From positions 1-64,000 of the forward strand of contig JBCBRM010000030.1 in NCBI GenBank assembly GCA_039819665.1: 64,000 bases of DNA, written 5' to 3'. Under the pieces are notes generated by a model. That model was not told where the DNA came from. It made no database searches and was given only the letters and a program-made list of their open reading frames with translations. Both the position numbers and the translations under genes were made by a program. Shown piece by piece: positions 17,512 through 24,909 of this stretch (the first letter of the stretch is position 1; the number at the start of each line of letters is the position of its first letter). Source of the DNA: JAWPMV01 sp039819665. GTDB lineage: Bacteria; Bacteroidota; Bacteroidia; J057.

Positions 17512-18450
17512 ATGTGCAAGGAACTCGACATAGTACGATTGAACTTTTCAGAACAGGGTCTGATGATCCTGGACATGACCCTCTTTTTTATCATGTATGG
17601 GGTCGCGTTGAATCTGAAAATCGATGATTTTAAAGCAGTTGTAAAGCGGCCGAAATCTCCCATCATAGGCTTGATTTCGCAGTTTCTTTTATTGCCCATA
17701 TTAACACTCATACTTGTCCTGATTTTGCAGCCTTGTGCGAGTATTGCGCTAGGGATGTTTATGGTAGCTGCTTGTCCGGGGGGAAATATTTCCAATTTTA
17801 TGGCATTGCTGGCGAAAGGGAATGTGGCCTTGTCCGTAAGTCTTTCTGCTATATCGACTATGCTGTCAATCGTAATGACTCCCCTGAATTTTGTCTTCTG
17901 GTCGGGTTTTTATCAGCCTGCAGCAGACATTTTGCAGGAGATTGCTATGGATCCTGTTTCTATTTTTCTCAAGATTCTAATCATTTTGGCTGTTCCTCTA
18001 GCATTGGGAATGTGGACAGCACAGAAATTTCCGAAATTTACGGCCCGTGCCATAGAACCAGTTAGATGGGCCTCGATCGTTATATTTGGGGGCTATGTTG
18101 TAGCCGCCCTCTCTATCAATTTTCAGTTTTTCCTTGACTATGTCCCAGTCATCGTAGGCTATGTTTTTTTGCACAACCTCATAGCACTCTCCAGCGGATA
18201 TTTTTTCGCCTGGATCAACAAACTTCCCCTTGCAGATCGTCGAAGTATTTCCATCGAAACCGGAATACAAAATTCGGGAATCGCTTTGGTCCTCATTTTT
18301 GGGCCTATTTTTGACGGATTGGGAGGTATGGCTTTGATTGCAGCACTTTGGGGAATTTGGCACATACTGGCAGGCCTAAGCTTGTCGGGGATATGGTCTA
18401 GACTTTCCGTTTCACCCGCTAAAACAAACACAGTAGAAGATTATGCATAA
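17512..18450 (+). CDS. BASS family (bile acid:Na+ symporter-like) transporter
   Basis: 312 residues with about nine hydrophobic segments. Family signatures are the CPGGNISNFMALLAKGN stretch in the middle and ETGIQNSGIALVL near residue 245, which line the sodium and substrate sites in bile acid:sodium symporter homologues. Bacterial members import or export organic anions such as pantoate, pyruvate-type acids or sulfated compounds, coupled to Na+. The substrate here is unknown. The coding region overlaps the next gene by 8 bp, so the transporter and the acyltransferase are very likely one operon. A later in-frame ATG exists, but the N-terminus as given keeps the first helix intact. Confidence 0.85.
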   Translation: MCKELDIVRLNFSEQGLMILDMTLFFIMYGVALNLKIDDFKAVVKRPKSPIIGLISQFLLLPILTLILVLILQPCASIALGMFMVAACPGGNISNFMALLAKGNVALSVSLSAISTMLSIVMTPLNFVFWSGFYQPAADILQEIAMDPVSIFLKILIILAVPLALGMWTAQKFPKFTARAIEPVRWASIVIFGGYVVAALSINFQFFLDYVPVIVGYVFLHNLIALSSGYFFAWINKLPLADRRSISIETGIQNSGIALVLIFGPIFDGLGGMALIAALWGIWHILAGLSLSGIWSRLSVSPAKTNTVEDYA

Positions 18451-19834
18451 ACAGATTGCCCGAGAAGGATTTAGAAGAAATTATGCAGTAGTAAAAGGAT
18501 ACAACAACTTCATTCTTCGCAATTTTTACAGCAGATTTGAAGTACAGGGCTATGATAAAAATATGGTGCCGGGAGCACCGATTATCATGGCTGGAAACCA
18601 TCAGAATGCCCTGATTGATGCCCTCAATATGGTGGGCTCAACCAAGATCAATCGCCAGCCTACTTTTATTACTCGTTCGGATGTATTTGGACATGCGCTT
18701 ACCGGCGCGCTTTATTCCCTCAAACTCCTGCCTATCTATCGGGAGCGGGATAATATGCCAATAGAAGAAAGAATTAAGAAAAATGGGGAGATATTTGATA
18801 TAACTGTACACAGACTTGCTTTAAAGGAGTGTGTACTCATTTTCCCTGAAGGCAACCACAATCGTAAACTCCGGATACGAAACCTCCAAAAGGGCTTCGC
18901 GCGCATGGCCTTTAAAGCGGAGGAAGAGAACAACTTTGAACTAGGGACTTTGATTGTTCCTATGGGACTCAATTATAGGGACCACCTGAAATTTCACAGC
19001 GACATGCTGGTTATTTATGGGGATCCAATTCCAGTAGCTGATTATATAGAACAGTATAAAGAAAATCCTGGCAAAGCTTTGATCGCAATCCGGAATGATT
19101 TACGGCAGGCTATGCGAAAAATTGTCTGGGACATTCAGAATGATGAGTACTATGAGTTTATTAGAGATTTTACTCGCATAGCTGCACCAGAACTGGCAAG
19201 AAAGGAGCATGGCCCCAAATTTCGTTTACTAGATCAGTTTCATAAAGGCAAGGCCATAATTGAAACTCTGGAAACCAAAGCGAAAGAAGAAAATGAAGAT
19301 ATGCCTGAACTCAAAGCTCAAATGGAAGAGTACCAGGCAAGCCTAAAAGAATTTAAAATCAGGGACCATACGGTGCTAAATGGGCCTTATTCTTTGGGGG
19401 ATCGACTTACGCATAGTTTAGGTCTTATTTTGAGCTCACCTCTTTATTTACTAGGGTTGATATTCAACTATATTCCTTATAAACTGGCCGAACGAATTGC
19501 CGTAAAAAATTTTAAAGACGACCATTTTCACACCTCCATCATGATGGTCTCTAGTATGGTTTTGTATCCGTTAACTTATCTCATCCAGGCAGGTCTTGTT
19601 TGGGGTATAAGTGGAGATTGGCGCATTGCTTTGGCCGCGCTCATCGGAATGCCCTTCGCAGGCAAGTTTGCCATCTACTTTTCTGAGCAAGTGAAAAAAT
19701 GCTGGTCGAAAATAAAATTCACTTCTCTTTACAAAAAAGGCAATAAACAAGCCCTCAAAATCAAGGACTTACGGAAAAACTTCTCAAAATTTGCGGAATC
19801 CATGACGACAAAACGTGAAAAAGTCACAACCTGA
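18443..19834 (+). CDS. PlsC-domain lysophospholipid/glycerol-phosphate acyltransferase
   Basis: 463 residues. The acyltransferase domain covers about residues 20-240. The catalytic box is NHQNALID (52-59), with five residues between His and Asp as in the Gat-like glycerol-3-phosphate acyltransferases rather than the HX4D of PlsC. The second box is FPEGNHNRKLR. A coiled, charged region (about 245-320) leads to two or three membrane helices (about 325-410) and a very basic tail. It acylates a phospholipid precursor at the inner membrane; the exact acceptor is not evident. It is translationally coupled (8-bp overlap) to the BASS transporter upstream and followed 24 bp later by a small DUF5684 membrane protein. 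Confidence 0.87.
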   Translation: MHKQIAREGFRRNYAVVKGYNNFILRNFYSRFEVQGYDKNMVPGAPIIMAGNHQNALIDALNMVGSTKINRQPTFITRSDVFGHALTGALYSLKLLPIYRERDNMPIEERIKKNGEIFDITVHRLALKECVLIFPEGNHNRKLRIRNLQKGFARMAFKAEEENNFELGTLIVPMGLNYRDHLKFHSDMLVIYGDPIPVADYIEQYKENPGKALIAIRNDLRQAMRKIVWDIQNDEYYEFIRDFTRIAAPELARKEHGPKFRLLDQFHKGKAIIETLETKAKEENEDMPELKAQMEEYQASLKEFKIRDHTVLNGPYSLGDRLTHSLGLILSSPLYLLGLIFNYIPYKLAERIAVKNFKDDHFHTSIMMVSSMVLYPLTYLIQAGLVWGISGDWRIALAALIGMPFAGKFAIYFSEQVKKCWSKIKFTSLYKKGNKQALKIKDLRKNFSKFAESMTTKREKVTT

Positions 19835-19858
19835 GTGAGTATTTCCCCGTATATATAG

Positions 19859-20350
19859 GTGTTCCAAAAGTATTTTTACTACTTAATAAAAGCGATGATG
19901 GGCATTCCGTTAGCGGGACTTTTCGTGATATTATTTCTTGTCTTGTTCCATGTATGTTTAGCAAAAATTTTTGATAAAGCCGGCGAAGGTGGATGGAAAG
20001 CCTTTGTTCCGTTTTACAATATGTATACTTATGCTAAAGTGGCAGGCTATCAAGGTGCATCTATCGTCTTACTTTTGGTACCATTCCTGAACATCTTTTA
20101 TTACATCGCGACAAATGTAAAATTGGCTAAGCGTTTTGGTCTGCCGGGGATCTTTGGATTCTTCCTTGCACTGTCTCCCGGTCTCTTTTTGCCATTCGTT
20201 GCTTTTGGCGATAATACCTATCAGGCTGTCGAGAAAAAGTCAAATTCTGTGGCTGAAAAGCAACCTTTACACGAAAAAAACAGTACTTCCAATGTATTCA
20301 TTGATGAAAATGGAGACCATGTCGAGCGCATTCGCCTCGAAGATTGGTAA
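19859..20350 (+). CDS. DUF5684 small membrane protein
   Basis: 163 residues from a GTG; an ATG at 19895 is an alternative start. Three or four hydrophobic segments contain the family pattern KIFDKAGEGGWKAFVPFYN, a helix of VLLLVPFLNIF type and KLAKRFGLPGIFG. A hydrophilic, charged tail of about 45 residues follows. DUF5684 has no assigned function. The same domain is fused to signal peptidase I at 32889-34412, which hints at a role around the Sec translocon or membrane proteins. It lies 24 bp after the acyltransferase, so is probably the last gene of that operon, ended by the terminator at 20392. Confidence 0.78.
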   Translation: MFQKYFYYLIKAMMGIPLAGLFVILFLVLFHVCLAKIFDKAGEGGWKAFVPFYNMYTYAKVAGYQGASIVLLLVPFLNIFYYIATNVKLAKRFGLPGIFGFFLALSPGLFLPFVAFGDNTYQAVEKKSNSVAEKQPLHEKNSTSNVFIDENGDHVERIRLEDW

Positions 20351-20391
20351 AAAATATAAAGATATTTTGATAGTTGCTTTCGAGTGATCTT

Positions 20392-20423
20392 AGGCTGACC
20401 CAAGGGTCGGCCTTTCTTTTTTT
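20392..20423 (+). terminator. Intrinsic terminator
   Basis: AGGCTGACCC and GGGTCGGCCT pair (one wobble) around an AA loop, followed by TTTCTTTTTTT. It ends the BASS-acyltransferase-DUF5684 operon. Confidence 0.9.
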
Positions 20424-20430
20424 AGGAAAC

Positions 20431-20470
20431 GTGTTGGAGTGTTAGGGTATTAGCGTGTTAGCGTATTTGG
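20431..20470. repeat. Octamer repeat array, copy 3
   Basis: Five head-to-tail 8-bp units in strict register: GTGTTGGA, GTGTTAGG, GTATTAGC, GTGTTAGC, GTATTTGG. This is the complement orientation, directly after the terminator at 20392-20423. Confidence 0.9.
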
Positions 20471-20498
20471 AATTCAAAAAGACATATCCAGAATAGAT

Positions 20499-20534
20499 CT
20501 GTCCCCCCGGACTTAAGTTAAGTTCCGGGGTCCC
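20499..20534. repeat. CCGGGA palindrome, copy 1 (upstream of GIY-YIG gene)
   Basis: A 36-bp palindrome with arms CCCCGGACTT and AAGTTCCGGGG, opening CTGTC and closing TCCC. It lies 39 bp before the start of the GIY-YIG gene, in the same orientation as copy 3. Confidence 0.85.
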
Positions 20535-20572
20535 TAGCTTTCATACATCTCGCCGAATTACTAAATTCCAAA

Positions 20573-20875
20573 ATGATCCATGAATACGCATATGTCTATC
20601 TCTTAGGCAATTTCAATCGAAAAGTTTTATACACAGGACTCACTACTGGCCTGAAGCAAAGAATTACCGATCATAAAAACGGAATTGGTTCTTCTTTTAC
20701 CCACAAGTATAATATTCATATACTTCTCTGGTACAAGGGCTTCCAAAGAATTGAAGATGCTATATTAAAGGAGAAACAAATCAAACGTTGGAGGCGCGAA
20801 TGGAAAGAGAACCTGATTCGAGACTTTAATCCTGATTTCAGGGACCTCTACTTTGATATTTTGGAGCTACATTAA
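20573..20875 (+). CDS. Small GIY-YIG family endonuclease
   Basis: 100 residues forming a single GIY-YIG domain. VYLL (residues 8-11) and YTGLT (20-24) stand for the GIY and YIG strands. An Arg and a His follow (LKQRITDH), then the catalytic Glu in AILKEKQIKRWRREWK, and a C-terminal FNPDFRDLY. Such stand-alone domains cut DNA or act as structure-specific nucleases; many have no known role. Its setting is unusual. It sits alone between repeat elements: one CCGGGA palindrome upstream and two downstream, with octamer arrays further out. That suggests a nuclease tied to its own repeats. Alternatively it is an ordinary housekeeping UPF0213-like protein. Confidence 0.88.
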   Translation: MIHEYAYVYLLGNFNRKVLYTGLTTGLKQRITDHKNGIGSSFTHKYNIHILLWYKGFQRIEDAILKEKQIKRWRREWKENLIRDFNPDFRDLYFDILELH

Positions 20876-20886
20876 GGAGTTTGCTT

Positions 20887-20922
20887 GGGATCCCGGATAT
20901 CTAATAGATTCCGGGATGACAG
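20887..20922. repeat. CCGGGA palindrome, copy 2 (inverted)
   Basis: Arms ATCCCGGA and TCCGGGAT form an 8-bp stem, with ATCT/AGAT pairing further in. Read on the minus strand it opens CTGTCATCCCGG, closely matching copies 1 and 3. It starts 12 bp after the GIY-YIG stop codon. Confidence 0.87.
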
Positions 20923-20947
20923 ATTGTTTGACTTTGCCATTCACCCG

Positions 20948-20983
20948 CTGTCGTCCCGGCCTTAATCCAAGAGCCGGGATCTC
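20948..20983. repeat. CCGGGA palindrome, copy 3 (direct)
   Basis: CTGTCGTCCCGGCC at the left and GAGCCGGGATCTC at the right form the stem. Copies 1 and 3 also share following flank sequence (CCCTAGCTTTCA versus CTCTAGCCTTCA), so the duplicated unit is longer than the hairpin. Confidence 0.87.
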
Positions 20984-21003
20984 TAGCCTTCAATCTCTAT
21001 CAC

Positions 21004-21034
21004 CCTAATACCCAAACACACTAACACTTTTTTT
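21004..21034. repeat. Octamer repeat array, copy 4
   Basis: Three units, CCTAATAC, CCAAACAC and ACTAACAC, are followed by seven T. It lies about 45 bp upstream of the OmpA-like gene. Confidence 0.88.
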
Positions 21035-21077
21035 CTCCGTAACTTTCCTCCCTTCTTCCATTAAGCATAAAAACACA

Positions 21078-22274
21078 ATGCGCTACCTCATCTTGCTCTT
21101 CTTCCTCCTATCCATCGCTCATGCCCAAATCGCGGGTGACTGCATAGACGCCATTTACCTAAAACTAAGCCGGGACAGTACAACTTTTAACATTCCTGAA
21201 GCACCTTCAGGATTTGGACAAACACAGGAAATCTCAGCACCAGCCAAAGACCTACATTTCTTTCGCAAAGAACATCACACCGCCTGGTACAAATTTCGCT
21301 CCCCCTTTAGCGGCATATTGAGCCTTGAGATCATCCCATTTGACAATAAGAATGATTATGACTTTCTCCTCTTTCAGGACACGACGGGAAACTTTTGTGA
21401 GGACCTAAAAGCAAAAAAGATACTTCCGCTCCGCAGCGTCATCTCCAGAAATGATCCCGGCATCGATAGCAAAACCGGACTCTCAGCTTATTCAGGAGAG
21501 CTTCATATCAAAGAAGGGCCGGGAAGTTCCTATGGAGAGAGCATAAAAGTGAAAAAAGGAGGTCGCTATTACCTGGTGCTGGACAATGTATACGGTGGGG
21601 GAGAAGGCCATCAAATAGATTTCCATTATTACTATCCCGCTAAGTTATTCGGGAATATATCGGAAATGGGTTCCGGAAAAGCCCTGGAAGGACAGGTTGC
21701 AATTATCGATGCGGAAAGTGGGATAAAAATTGATTCGGTGGAAGTAATACCTTCAGACAAAGGAAAATTTCGCCTGAATCCTCCCCTTGAATATGGAAAA
21801 ACCTACAAAGTACAGATTGAAAGCCCTGACTACTTCAAAGCTGATTTGCCTTTTAAACGGAGTAAAACTGCTTTGAAAATCACCTTGCTTCCTCAAAAAA
21901 GAAATGTCAACATCGTTTTTAAGGATATCAATTTCTATGGGAATTCCGACCGCTTTCTCCCTAGAGCAACAGAACCCCTCAAAGAGTTACTCAAGGTGAT
22001 GAAATCTTATCCCACTTTGGTCATACAGGTAGACGGACACGTAAATGGAGCCGGATTTTCCAGAAGTTTTGATGAACGTGATTTACAGAGCCATCAGGAT
22101 TTATCTGATCGAAGAGCCAATGCAGTACGGGTATTTCTGATAAATGCCGGAATCCAGGATGATAGAATCAAAACCAAAGGTTTCGGAGCCAGGCGTATGC
22201 TCTTTCCTAATACCCTAGACGATATCGAAATGATGAAAAACCGCAGGGTAGAAATAAAGATTCTGGATTTCTGA
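21078..22274 (+). CDS. Secreted/outer-membrane protein with C-terminal OmpA-like domain
   Basis: 398 residues with a signal peptide (MRYLILLFFLLSIAHAQ). The N-terminal half (about 20-185) is a beta-rich domain with AWYKFRSPFSG. A carboxypeptidase-regulatory-like sandwich comes next (about 190-270, starting KLFGNISEMGSGKALEG). A peptidoglycan-binding OmpA-like domain ends the protein (about 275-398), with VDGHVNGAG, LSDRRANAVRVFL and GFGARRMLFPN, and RRVEI at the end. The NGAG loop replaces the usual TDxxG, so the exact diaminopimelate contact is uncertain. Likely role: anchoring an envelope structure to the cell wall. The peptidase-like gene at 22314 follows by 39 bp and may be co-transcribed. 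Confidence 0.82.
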   Translation: MRYLILLFFLLSIAHAQIAGDCIDAIYLKLSRDSTTFNIPEAPSGFGQTQEISAPAKDLHFFRKEHHTAWYKFRSPFSGILSLEIIPFDNKNDYDFLLFQDTTGNFCEDLKAKKILPLRSVISRNDPGIDSKTGLSAYSGELHIKEGPGSSYGESIKVKKGGRYYLVLDNVYGGGEGHQIDFHYYYPAKLFGNISEMGSGKALEGQVAIIDAESGIKIDSVEVIPSDKGKFRLNPPLEYGKTYKVQIESPDYFKADLPFKRSKTALKITLLPQKRNVNIVFKDINFYGNSDRFLPRATEPLKELLKVMKSYPTLVIQVDGHVNGAGFSRSFDERDLQSHQDLSDRRANAVRVFLINAGIQDDRIKTKGFGARRMLFPNTLDDIEMMKNRRVEIKILDF

Positions 22275-22313
22275 TTCGGCTTTGCTCAAATATGTTTATT
22301 TTGTCGCCTGATT

Positions 22314-23843
22314 ATGTTTTTACCCCACCCATTCAAACGTATAGGGCTACTGATCTATCTATACCTGGGAATGCTTCCGTGGAGTTTTGCGGAATTACCT
22401 TCCAACTATGAGGATTATGACGTAAACTTCTACGAACTGGAGATCAAACTCGATTCCAAATACCAACGCATTGCCGGAACTAGTCAAATTCAATTTAAAG
22501 CCCTTCGGAATATAGGATTCATCCAACTGGATCTGGAACCATTTATGGAGGTTGCCTCCGTTCGCTACAAAGGCAAGAATTTACGATTTGATCATAGAGA
22601 AGGCAGACTACATCTGAGTTTTGGACGGCAACTGAGCGCAAATTCCGAACATGAGGTCAGCATAGTGTTTTATGGGGCACCGGGAATCAGTGAAAGTGTA
22701 ATGTATTCAGGAGGAATACTTTGGGATAAAGATCCTATCGGAAAAGACCTCATCGTTACAAGAAAAGGCAGTAAAGGCACCGGAATTTGGTGGCCACATA
22801 AATACGACCCTCGTGATCCTGCAGAGGGGATGAATTTCTCAATTATTTATCCAAGAGAAGTAGCAGTTACCGTTCCGGGAAGATTGAAAAATGTTCGAAT
22901 ACTGCCGGGTGAGTTTAAGCGTTGGACCTATGCTTATGATCATGAAGTGCATTGTGGGTCCGTAGAGTTTGGTATTGGAAATATCCTCCGCGCCCGAAGC
23001 AATTATCAGGGGCAATCCGGAAATCATGAACTGATAGCTTATACTGTACCAGGTCAGTACAATCTTGCTTTGGGAAGACTGAGAAAGGTGCAGGAGATTC
23101 TCGCTTTTATGGAGAATTATTTTGGAGAATATCCCTATTGGGATCGGGGGTTCCACCTATTTGAGGCGAGTTTCTTTTCTGCGAGAAGCCAGGAAGTCTA
23201 CGGAGGTTATCAGAATATTCAACAAACGGAGGCCTGGTTATTTGATGTGATTATTACAGATTGGTTAGGTCGATCTTTGATGGAGGAGGGGGAAAAAGAT
23301 CTCTGGATGCTCAATATGTTTAAGCGTTATTGTGAAAGTTTATATGTGAGCCATTTGGAGGGAGAAAGTGAAGGCATAAAATATTTACAGGCAAAAAAAG
23401 GGGAAATTCGATACCAAAGAGCCTGGATGTTTCATGGGTTAAGGAGAACCCTGGACGATGAGCAATTATGGTGGGAGATGTTACGCTCGCTCTTTTCCAA
23501 TTACAGCAGCAATCTCATCAATTCTGAAGACCTCTACGCTCATCTCTATGCGACCCTGGGTCCCGAAAATCAATATTACTGGACGCAATATTTCCAACTC
23601 AATCAAGTCCCGGTACTAGAGCTGAAGACCAAACGCAAAGGTAAAAAAATGACCATCAGTTATCGATGGGATAGTGGTGTGCCGGGCTTTGAGCTGCCCA
23701 TAAATCTCTGGATATTCGATGAGAAACATCGACTTTCCCCCAATGAGACCTGGCAGGTATTCAATAGTAAGAAGGTATCGGAGAAACACATCAATGTCGA
23801 AAATCCGCTTGGGCTATTTGAAGTGAGAAGAGGGAAGATGTAA
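22314..23843 (+). CDS. M1-family aminopeptidase homologue lacking the zinc site (pseudoenzyme)
   Basis: 509 residues with a signal peptide (about 1-26). The fold follows M1 (leukotriene A4 hydrolase/aminopeptidase N type): an N-terminal beta domain (YELEIKLDSKYQRIAGTSQIQF) and a catalytic-like domain with IWWPHKYDP and ENYFGEYPYW. Where M1 enzymes have HExxHxWxG this protein has DVIITDWLG (311-319). Where they have NEGFATY it has NMFKRYC. The exopeptidase GAMEN-like loop is also changed. All three zinc ligands are missing while W-x-G and the surroundings are kept, so it should not hydrolyse peptides. A binding or scaffold role is more likely. The frame is intact and of normal length, so it is not a decayed gene. 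Confidence 0.75.
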   Translation: MFLPHPFKRIGLLIYLYLGMLPWSFAELPSNYEDYDVNFYELEIKLDSKYQRIAGTSQIQFKALRNIGFIQLDLEPFMEVASVRYKGKNLRFDHREGRLHLSFGRQLSANSEHEVSIVFYGAPGISESVMYSGGILWDKDPIGKDLIVTRKGSKGTGIWWPHKYDPRDPAEGMNFSIIYPREVAVTVPGRLKNVRILPGEFKRWTYAYDHEVHCGSVEFGIGNILRARSNYQGQSGNHELIAYTVPGQYNLALGRLRKVQEILAFMENYFGEYPYWDRGFHLFEASFFSARSQEVYGGYQNIQQTEAWLFDVIITDWLGRSLMEEGEKDLWMLNMFKRYCESLYVSHLEGESEGIKYLQAKKGEIRYQRAWMFHGLRRTLDDEQLWWEMLRSLFSNYSSNLINSEDLYAHLYATLGPENQYYWTQYFQLNQVPVLELKTKRKGKKMTISYRWDSGVPGFELPINLWIFDEKHRLSPNETWQVFNSKKVSEKHINVENPLGLFEVRRGKM

Positions 23844-23857
23844 ATACAACAAAATTC

Positions 23858-23976
23858 GTGTCATTCCACGTCGAGGAACCTACATTTTTTCAGCTAGCTG
23901 TTTTCTACAGCTCAAAAGGAGTTTGGGAAAGCGGCTTGAGTTAGGGCTTAGGCCCTTCACAAGCTCAGGATGACAC
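23858..23976. repeat. Long-spaced inverted repeat (GTGTCATTCC...GGATGACAC)
   Basis: Terminal arms of 9-10 bp are complementary except for one bulged base. The 100-bp interior contains a smaller AGGGCTTAGGCCCT hairpin. It lies between the converging M1-like gene and xisI, and resembles the GTCATTCC-type palindromes found between genes in many bacteria. Confidence 0.6.
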
Positions 23977-24014
23977 CTGCGCTTAGTCTTTTAAGTTAGG
24001 AGAGGGAAGGCTCA

Positions 24015-24353
24015 TTAACCTATTGCAAAATCTGTATGGGCCCTGTGGCCTTCGGAAAAATAGGCAAGCACAATCTTTGATTTATCAACGCCTAGATCAA
24101 GGAGAAAAGTAGCAATCCCTTCTTCGGTATTATCCTCCTGAACCCATATTTTATCTGTTTTGATCTCTAAATGCGCGATTATTTTGTAGACCCTTTTCCC
24201 TTTGTACCAACCCAAACGGATAAGTTGAAAGTGTTGACCGTTATTTGCTATTAAGGTTTCATAACGCATTTTAGTACCAGAAAGGGAATAACTGTCCTTG
24301 TAATTATCAAAGGATCCAAGAATAATTCCTTGTATGTCAATTAATTTTCCCAT
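24015..24353 (-). CDS. xisI: XisI family protein (fdxN element excision controlling factor homologue)
   Basis: 112 residues, full length for XisI. Recognisable family segments are HFQLIRLGWYKGKRVYKIIAH, the DKIWVQEDNTEEGIA core and the GVDKSKIVLAYFSEGHRAHT C-terminus. In Anabaena, XisI and XisH are needed, with the XisF recombinase, to excise the fdxN element. No recombinase or nif gene is here, so that role cannot apply directly. The start codon lies inside the last codons of xisH (13-bp overlap), so the two are translationally coupled. The XisH/XisI pair is mostly cyanobacterial, with scattered Bacteroidota examples, which points to horizontal transfer. Confidence 0.88.
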   Translation of the reverse strand: MGKLIDIQGIILGSFDNYKDSYSLSGTKMRYETLIANNGQHFQLIRLGWYKGKRVYKIIAHLEIKTDKIWVQEDNTEEGIATFLLDLGVDKSKIVLAYFSEGHRAHTDFAIG

Positions 24354-24754
24354 CTAGAAATCGATCGGGTATCTGGATTAAAGATAAGCAATTTTACTTT
24401 ATACTTCTCCAGTGAAAGACGGATCAACTTCCGTTCTTTAAAGCGTGCAAAAATCTCCTCGCTTATAGCAAGAAACAACCCCCTCGATTCCTGGGACTGT
24501 TCGAGTGCCAGCAGGTAATTCAAATACTGCCCAATAGCCGCATGAAAGGAATATAATAGAGACGGCTGGGTAAAGCTCTTTACTTCAATGGCAATTTTTC
24601 GATTTCCTTTTTCTGCGGTAATTGGTTTTTGTGCTCCAAGATCTACGGCAACTCCATCTTCATCAGGCATAAGAATCAAAGGATCATGGGTGATGATCCA
24701 GCCATCTTTAAGGAGGGCTTCTTTTACATGAATATGATAAACGTCTCTTGCCAA
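24341..24754 (-). CDS. xisH: XisH family protein (PD-(D/E)XK nuclease-like)
   Basis: 137 residues from a TTG start (MARDVYHIHVKEALLKDGW), which matches the usual XisH N-terminus. Family segments are ITHDPL, VAVDLGAQK and IAIEVKSF, then GQYLNYLLAL. Asp38, Glu57 and Lys59 are arranged as in PD-(D/E)XK nucleases, so DNA cleavage is possible though unproven for XisH. It is coupled to xisI. The pair is known from heterocyst fdxN excision but is widespread where no such element exists, so its general role is open; a toxin-antitoxin or phage-related role is sometimes considered for such pairs, without evidence here. Confidence 0.88.
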   Translation of the reverse strand: MARDVYHIHVKEALLKDGWIITHDPLILMPDEDGVAVDLGAQKPITAEKGNRKIAIEVKSFTQPSLLYSFHAAIGQYLNYLLALEQSQESRGLFLAISEEIFARFKERKLIRLSLEKYKVKLLIFNPDTRSISRWEN

Positions 24755-24909
24755 TTCTCTGGGGTGTTTATATTAGCTTAGTCCCCAATTCGTTGGGCGA
24801 TGTCAACATCCATGAATTATTCCGCCCTTTTCCCATTTACATATTCCCCCTTATTTCCTATCCTTGCATCTGGCATAACACAAGCTAAATTTTGGCAAAA
24901 CTTTTTCAC

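Noticed and set aside
22314..23843. M1-like gene as a frameshifted pseudogene
   Set aside because: The frame is uninterrupted over 509 codons and the flanking fold motifs are kept; only the catalytic residues differ.
24015..24754. XisH/XisI as a sign of a cyanobacterial source genome
   Set aside because: All surrounding genes and promoters are of Bacteroidota type; the pair is better explained by transfer or wider distribution.
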